A stretch of DNA of 64,000 nt. Origin: Sporodiniella umbellata. Taxonomy: Eukaryota; Mucoromycota; Mucoromycetes; Mucorales; Rhizopodaceae. The position numbers were made by a program, and so were the translations under genes. Shown here one piece after another: positions 57,205-64,000 of the stretch. How positions within the stretch are numbered: the first letter of the stretch is position 1; every line of letters starts with the position of its first letter. The stretch lies in the NCBI GenBank assembly GCA_025677835.1, contig JAIXMR010000027.1, positions 168,373 to 232,372 on the forward strand, written 5' to 3'. The notes beneath the pieces are model-generated. The model was given only the letters and a program-made list of their open reading frames with translations, ran no database searches and was not told the origin of the DNA.

Positions 57205-59703
57205 ATAAAATGATAGAATACTCTCTTATCAGCTAATGCTGCTCTTTTTTTTTTTTTTCTTTAAAAAAAAAGATATATTTTTATTTTTAATCTGTGCTAT
57301 TTAGACTCCAAAGATTTATAAAGAGGAATGCATATTAATGAGAAGACGGTACTAAGAGTAAATTGTTCATTGCTATAATACTCCTTTGGCTGTTACGATA
57401 GAGGAACTTGTTATATCAAAATATTAAGTAGCGCCAAAACTCCGCGTTTAACAAAAGAAGTAAGTTTTAATCCACGGGACCTTACAAACATGCCATACAT
57501 CAAGCCACTTGTAAAAATGGCTAAGCAAAATATATATGCATACATATTGGTATTTCATATCAGTCTAGATTTGAAAGTACTAAAATCAGTATCGTCAGTC
57601 TTAACTTTCAAGTTTCTTGATTTATTCGTTTGCCTTTATGTTGCTACTTGTTCTAATTGTTTTAAAATGTGTATACTTTATTTAGAATGGATATTTGATT
57701 TTATAAAAATTGAATTAAAATTCATATAAAGTTAGAAAATGTATAGTAAAACTGGATACCGCAATCAAGTTGCTCACTAACACACGAATCTCGCGCGAAT
57801 CCCTTGGGCTCTTGCTTTAAAAAGCCTTACCGTAACGACAACTCTAGTAACGCCAAAACTTCATGTAAAAAAAAAAGTTTAAGCACTATAAATTTGGTAT
57901 TCCTATATAAAGCTACTTGTAAAAAAGTTAAAAAAGCCCTCTCGTAATTTCGAGCGTTGGAGCTTGAAAAAGCTCATAGTTGTTTTATATTGCGATTTGC
58001 TTTTTCGCATCTATCAGCTCCCTTTTATAATTTTTTTTTACCTCCAAAGTCTTTTGGACTCATTGATAAAGACAACCAATTAAACACTTTGATTTAATTA
58101 ATACCAAAGACAATTTTTGCTAAACTAAACGGTATATTGCTTGAACTTATTTAACAAAAACCTCCCACTAGGTATTTCCGAAACTTCTATGCTTGGATGG
58201 TAATATCATAGAAGCTCAATAGCTACATTTTCTAAGGGAGATAGTAAAAAGTAGCAAAAAGTAAGATACAGTATTGCTTTGACCAAAGCTACATCTAGTA
58301 TAAAGATAACATGGGTATGAGTCTGACATACGGAAAGGTGTGTTGGCATGTAAGTGATCGAAAACAGCCCTTTAAATGTAGTGAAAGTTAATTGCTTGTG
58401 TAGAGACTTTTTTAAGTACCAGCCAGAATAAAATTCCTGGGACAACAAAGTAGTAAATGATTACAATCTCGCTAGCTGAGAGAAATACTGGATGGAAGAG
58501 CGTATCTATAACAAAGAGCGAAGGCTTAACTTGAATAGATGTTGTGGAAAGCTTTTTTTTTTTTTATTTGTTGCACGTATTTATGGTGTAACCATAAAAA
58601 GCGGTACTCAACAAGAGAGGAAGGGGAAAAATACAGATTAGAATAAAGGTTTCAACTGGAAAAACAGTAGATAGAGACGAAGATAATAGAAGGCAAAGGC
58701 TGATTTAGATAGAGCCCATAATGGACTCAAAATTTTTTTTTTTTAAAAAAGAAAAAACGTAGAAAAGTTATGTACTGCATACAGATCCTGTAGAGTACGG
58801 TCACTTTTTTTTTAAAAAAAAGAACATTACTCTAACATTGAGAAAACAGTTGGAAGAAATATATTTGAATGACAGCACAATTGGCGGAGGTAAACTGATG
58901 TTTACAAGAAAAACTTTCGTTCATCGTAAAGTGATGCACTAAAAAAAGAAAAGGAAAAAAAAAAAAAGAATAAAAGGTTTTTTAAACCTTTTATGCTATG
59001 TATTACAAATTATTTGCTATAGGCTCTACAATTGATTTTTATCCAAAAAAAAATAAGGCAAACACTGCACATCAAAGTTAAGACGCGTCAAATCTTTACT
59101 ATTGTCACAATAGTGTGTTGAATAAAGCTTTTCTGCTATTTTAAAATAATAATATTGATAATGAGACCACTAAACAGACCGTTCTTTTTTTTTCATTTTA
59201 TTTTTTGGTTATATTTGTAAAAAGATAGAACGTACACATGCTGTTCATTGCGTAAAAAAGCCAAGACGTTTGATCTCTGGTCACACCCAAAAGTCTTAGC
59301 AAACTCATTGGTCAACGTATAAGAGTTGATGTGTACTTTTACTACAAAGACATAGCTAAAATCATAAAACAAAATAATGTAGGTATATGGCGTTCACATA
59401 AAGTGAGGCTTTCTCGATTATATTTTTCTGACTTGTCGTAGGTAGAGAGAAAGAATAGAGTAGTACTTTGATCTATAGTGCTAGTTTTTTGAAGTGTTGC
59501 TTCTATGTAGAGCTCTATAACTACTACAAGCAATCGATTTTACTATAAATACTAGGCGGCCTGTCATAACATGGCATTAAATAATATTGGGTTTAATATA
59601 TGTATACTACCGAGCTCGGCACAAAAGCTAAAAGCGCGAAAATGTTATTACATATTGCAGAGAAAAGAGTGTAATGTCATTTTGTATTCATTAATATTTA
59701 TTT
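57205..59703. other. 2.5 kb AT-rich gap, no gene
   Basis: No coding-like frame was accepted; this is where the missing 3' part of the nucleoporin gene (minus strand) would lie, but I see no trace of it. Contents: two diverged copies of a roughly 90-base unit (57427-57525 and 57846-57936, sharing AGTARCGCCAAAACT and CACTTGTAAAAA-like ends), T-A palindromic blocks at 58733-58750 and 58805-58821, and an 11-bp-arm palindrome at 58969-58993. Confidence 0.5.
58969..58993. repeat. Perfect inverted repeat, 11-bp arms
   Basis: ATAAAAGGTTT, a TTT loop, then AAACCTTTTAT. It lies directly after an A-rich stretch in the gap downstream of Apc5 and the nucleoporin gene. It could be a hairpin terminator-like structure or an old insertion scar. 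Confidence 0.85.
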
Positions 59704-62700
59704 TTATGCACGCGTTTGGGAACGATATTGATTCATGAGAGTATCTAATTTTTGCGATAGCTGTGTAATTTTGTTGTTGGGTGTATCGGGCTCTTGTTCA
59801 CCGCATCGACAGTTAATACGTGCATACGCTAAGTATGTCAATCGATTTTCCATTGTGATATTAGCGTCTGGTAACTCTGCCAGTCTTGTAAGACAGCAAG
59901 CGGCTTTGTAAAATTGAGACTTGTTTCGATAATATTGCCATAAAAACTCAAGCGATTTGTATTCGTCCTTTACAACCCGGGTAAAGAAAGGCACCATGTA
60001 TTCTGTATCGAACTTGAGGAGTTCGTCAACCATATTCTCTTGAAGGTACCAGCAGTAAAGTTGATAGTGAAATAACGAATCTTTGCTTTGGAAAGCTTCC
60101 TCAAACACTTTTTTAACATATAGGCTGATATCTGCAATTGGAGCACGCTCAGTTAAGTTTGCATGAGGTATCGCTAAGGATTGTGCGTCTTTCAGACTTC
60201 TCAAGATAAGGCTGTATCCTTTTGAGCGCTCTTCAAAAAGTTTTCGGCTAACTTCATCTACCTCATTTTTGTTTTCATATATCGCAAGTGCCTTTTGGTG
60301 AGGATCTAGTTTTCGCGCACGGTCCAGCATAAGTTCTACAATACCCATGTGGAATGATTGCTGTTGATAAAGCGCACATACGCGCTCAAGGTGTTCCACG
60401 GGAATTTTTTCTGAAGCTTTTTGAAACTCTAAAAGCGACTTCTTTAACACATTTCTTCTCTCATACTCTAAATTCTCGCCTAACGCTCCACGAATAAGCT
60501 CAATGCCCTATTTCATTTAACCACATCAGCATTTTGTAACCCTGCTTTTCTTTTTTTGCTTACATTGAAAAAGAAATACTCATCTTGGCTGAAAAAGACA
60601 GGGCATCGTTTTTGTAAATCAGTTGTCACAGATTCACTTGTAGGCGTCTGCACAGCAGATTCATCAATTTTTGTAACTACAAGTTCATGGCAGAATGCGC
60701 GACCCTCGTGAGAAGTAAGCATCAATTTGATATCGAGCTCTTTCATCATACTTGGTTTATCTACTGACATACTGTTTCAGATAAAAAAATGAAATAAAAA
60801 GTGAGTAAAGATTCGCATGCCTTTTCAGACTTACTATCGTCGCATACTATTTTTCAAATAAGAATCTAAAACAAAAACGGCAAACTCTACCGAATCGATA
60901 CACTGTGAGAGGAGTACGTAAAGCTCATGTATCGATTTTTGTTCGTTTAAATAGGGGGAGACTGTGGCTGAATCCAAGTTTTGAAACCGAGAATCAGAAA
61001 CATGAGCAAGATCATGAAATCCTTTATGTCTAAATACGATTAGTTTTATTTTCCTTAACAACCATGTACCTACATATCCATAAACGACTTTAGCTTTGTT
61101 AGCTTTTGTTTTGCAGTTGCAAAGTTAGCACTAGCCTCGCTACTACAACAAACGTAAGTCTTTCCATCCGCGCTATAGACGATTTTTGATTAGCACACTG
61201 CTTTTTTTTTTTTTTTTTTTTTTGGTATTTCAATAAGTGACTTACCTATAGCCAAAAAGTTTAAGTGACCAAATGGGTCCAAGGATTCTTGCTAAATACA
61301 AAGCAAAACCATCATGTTTTCCACTGTGCGCAACACCCGTAGCTGTGTTAGCCCTTCCTAAATAATTACTAGGGATATTTTCGGCTATGGAAGCTGAAGG
61401 CATTCCTCCGAAATCAAAGAAAATCTGGACCGCTGTATCAGCAACTTGCGTATCTCCACTGTCACAAGCAATTGATAAGCACATTGTGCATGTCTCAACG
61501 ACGCCAAAATCTTCAAAAAAGGATGTAATCGCTTTCCTGCACTGATCATCTGAAGGATGATAGCGTCTAATAAGACGCTCAAGCATATCGATAGGTCTAA
61601 GCTTGGTATAAACACAATATGAGCTGGTGGATGCAACCATAAATCGCCTTTGAGGATCTGAGAGTTGCTGTGAAAGCTCTTTTAATGGTGATCCATTAGA
61701 TATTTCTTCAATGGTAGCAAATCGATATTCTGAGCTTTTAATAGCGGTTGTTTCTACAAATGATGGCTGGCTGTTTGTCTTTTTTTTTTTTTGAAACAAA
61801 AAAAAAAATATAAACGTTTGTATAAAACCACTAACACAAAGTTTCTTTTTTATCTTACTAGAAATCGAACGTTGTTTGAAGTTGGAGTAGGTGGTTTTTC
61901 TAATTGAGCTGAAGCAAGTACTGTAAAACATACGTCATCTGAAAACTCGTTGATTCGTGTAGATATACATGTGCCACGACTGTAGTAGGTTTGATTATAA
62001 CGAGGCCGAGGTGCATCTGGATTTAGGTGAATTTCGGGAGGAGGGATACGTACATGGACCAACTCTAGAGTAGTAGGTGTGTTGTTTTGCGTATCGGGTG
62101 TGCTAAAAAGGCGCATACTATTTGAGTGACCGGTAAAAAAAAGACGGAAGCCGCCTACAGTCATAGCCATTAAACAGATCTTTTTTGATTCTCCTTTAGG
62201 AACTACGTGAAGTGAGACAACTGTAAACTCGTCGCGACTAAAAATTTTTTGCTGTTGGCGGCACATTTGTTGAACGTGGTCGACTACAGTTTTATGTTTA
62301 AAAATTGAAGAATAACCACCATGGGCCAGGTTGATAACCTGTCAAATGTAAATAGGTAAGCTCTAGCTTTATGGCATTCTTTTTTCTTTTACCTCAATGC
62401 TTGAATTAAAGCTGAGTATGTATAAAAGTTGACGTTCGTTGTCAACACAGATGCTTTTAACGCTGGAGTCGTTTTTAACCCTAAAAGGACTAGGAAGAAA
62501 TTGGTTGATCATGCTCTGAGTTCTATTAATTAATCCAGTCGAACCTCCCCATCTGTTGGCCAGCTAATCAAAAGAGTTGAATAAATGAATAACCTTCTTG
62601 GTTTTCTTTTACCGAGTAGTCTAGTTCGTAAACGTCTCCTACAGTATTGCTTTGATCGCTGGTGGGATGTCCGACCATAAACACTCTTCCATCTGCAGTG

Positions 62701-63542
62701 CCGATGATTGATCTTATGGATGTGTCGTCAGTAGGTATAGCAAAATTGACAGCTACCATAGCTACAACGGACTGTTCTCCTAATTGTGTTGGCTGTCTCA
62801 CACTCACACCAATGGGAATAATTTGCAAAGCTGTTGAAATGATTAGAAGGTATTCAATTTGTGAAGTAAATGACCCTACAAGTAAAGACATGTGTTGTTA
62901 GCGTTTTTCTGTAAGCACGAGTAAAGTGCAATATTCACCTGGCTTGACTTTGACAAAGCCGACAGAGCAAATAAGCTGATCCTGGTCAGCATATTCACAT
63001 ACGTCTTCCCTGAAAGTATTTGTTTAGCCTTTCTTTCATTAGTGTCTACAGGTTTAATTTACCCTGTTACATAATCCCAAAGGTATAGGCGGTTATCGAT
63101 ACTAGTCCAAGCTCTTCCAACTTCTTTCAATATTCCAACAAATATACGACTACGCGTAGCTATATAATTATAAGTAGGGTTAGTATTGGGCTGAATTGAG
63201 TATGGAAGATTGTTCTTAAAAAGAAGGTTTGTCTTTACCATCGATTTCAGATCTAATAAAATCTGGTAATTTTTCTTCGCTTACGTCCAAGAGCTCGTCT
63301 TTCAGACTATCAAAAGGCGCTTTATAGGATTCAGAAGTCCCAGCGGCTTTGTTTATGAACAAGAAAAAAGGTTAGCCAAAACGCGAATTTCACGAAATTC
63401 TTTTCTACTTACCAGCTAATAAATCAGCAATGTCAGGAAATTCGAGTTGTTGCGCTATATTCTTATCCAATAGTTTTCCAGCCTCTAATAGGTTGTCTAA
63501 TTCATTATTTGAAGCTTTATTTCCCGGCGGATTAGCGCTCAT
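59704..63542 (-). CDS. Nup155/Nup170-family nucleoporin, C-terminally short
   Basis: Twelve exons (63542-63413, 63346-63239, 63159-63063, 63009-62939, 62875-62613, 62563-62393, 62338-61859, 61778-61246, 61172-61074, 61029-60835, 60771-60564, 60507-59704) give 1052 residues. The family forms the inner ring of the nuclear pore and touches the membrane. The N-terminal beta-propeller is recognisable: NIAQQLEFPDIADLLAA, VGRAWTSIDNRLYLWDYVTG, SIIGTADGRVFMVGHPTS, ETCTMCLSIACDSG near the propeller end. The alpha-solenoid starts about residue 490 and includes FLWQYYRNKSQFYKAACCL and RLTYLAYARINC. Family members are usually 1300-1500 residues; this one stops shortly after that point (SQTRA, TAA at 59704-59706), so the final 300 or so residues of solenoid are missing. 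Confidence 0.88.
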
Positions 63543-64000
63543 TCTATTCAATTTAGAGAGAAAAAAATAAGGGGAGTAAAGTAAAATATTTAAAAGCTGA
63601 AAAATAAAAAGTCTTCTACTTAATCAAAGAAAAATGAAAACGCAACTTAACCAGTAAAATTTCAAGTCAGACTCCAAGTCACAGGTCTATAGTTAACGAA
63701 ATAGGTTGGCTACTAAACACAAAAATAAAATAAACAGTTTCTTTCCCATCTCTATAAACTCAAATATACAGTATCATAAATGCCTCATTGTTAATATACA
63801 TTTGTGTTGACATATAAATCCTTAGTTTTAAGGCTCTCATTATAGGTATATCTTGAGCTTCTGAAAATGAATATAGCTTTTGAAAAGCTATGAAGAAACG
63901 GTTTTTTGTAAATACAGGATAAACGTGGGTGTTCAAAGCAAAGTTCTTTTAGATCCCATTGAAAAAATAGAGAGTTAAAGAAAAAAATTTATAGGTCAAA
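63543..64000. other. 5' flank of the nucleoporin gene
   Basis: AT-rich sequence upstream of the minus-strand start at 63542, with no frame or repeat of note to the window edge. Confidence 0.5.

Noticed and set aside
1..64000. tRNA, rRNA, CRISPR array, transposon ends, gene cluster for secondary metabolism
   Set aside because: Looked for cloverleaf B-box sequences, regular spaced repeats, terminal inverted repeats and transposase or synthase motifs; none was convincing.

Overview
The window is fungal nuclear DNA, most likely from an early-diverging, Mucorales-like (Mucoromycota) fungus. The DNA is AT-rich with very frequent A/T homopolymers. Genes carry many short introns (mostly 45-90 nt, GT..AG) and the proteins are typical of that group: a chitin synthase ending in a DEK_C domain, lysine-rich H1 histones, a Mucorales-style Argonaute and an RBR ligase. 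The lineage is my inference. I recognised no tRNA, rRNA, CRISPR or intact transposon. Exon joins were worked out by eye from splice sites and reading frame; where I give a full exon list, the lengths sum to a multiple of three.

Layout. 0-12 kb: 3' end of a chitin synthase gene, a small basic two-TM protein, a PH-domain gene, histone H1 copy 1, a 3 kb stretch with decayed coding remnants, RIB7 (riboflavin pathway) and histone H1 copy 2. 12-23 kb, all minus strand: a 13-exon SEC7/BIG Arf-GEF, a mitochondrial-type PPR protein and an ariadne-type RBR ubiquitin ligase. 23-29 kb: a gap with a frameshifted remnant, intronless deoxyribose-phosphate aldolase, then an IML2/TTC39-type gene. 29-38 kb: a small zinc-ribbon gene and PI31 (minus), a short hypothetical ORF, a PMC1-type Ca2+-ATPase and Argonaute (plus). 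38-45 kb: a small basic protein (minus), a syntaxin-like tail-anchored protein and IML1 (plus) only six bases apart, then a bHLH-zip factor (minus). 46-48 kb: stomatin-like protein 2 (minus). 48-53.7 kb is an AT-rich near-desert that hides a three-exon C2H2-like gene. 53.7-57.2 kb: an SCP2 sterol-carrier protein and the APC/C subunit Apc5 (plus). 59.7-63.5 kb: a Nup155/Nup170-type nucleoporin that lacks the usual C-terminal third.

Function. Most genes are housekeeping: vesicle traffic (SEC7, syntaxin-like), TORC1 control (IML1), protein turnover (RBR ligase, PI31, Apc5), chromatin (two H1), nuclear pore, Ca2+ storage and small-RNA silencing. I see no operon-like pathway and no clear new defence or mobile system. 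The most unusual points are the in-frame six-base spacing between the syntaxin-like gene and IML1, the hidden zinc-finger gene, the truncated nucleoporin, an 8-nt microexon in the IML2-type gene, and several decayed gene fragments.
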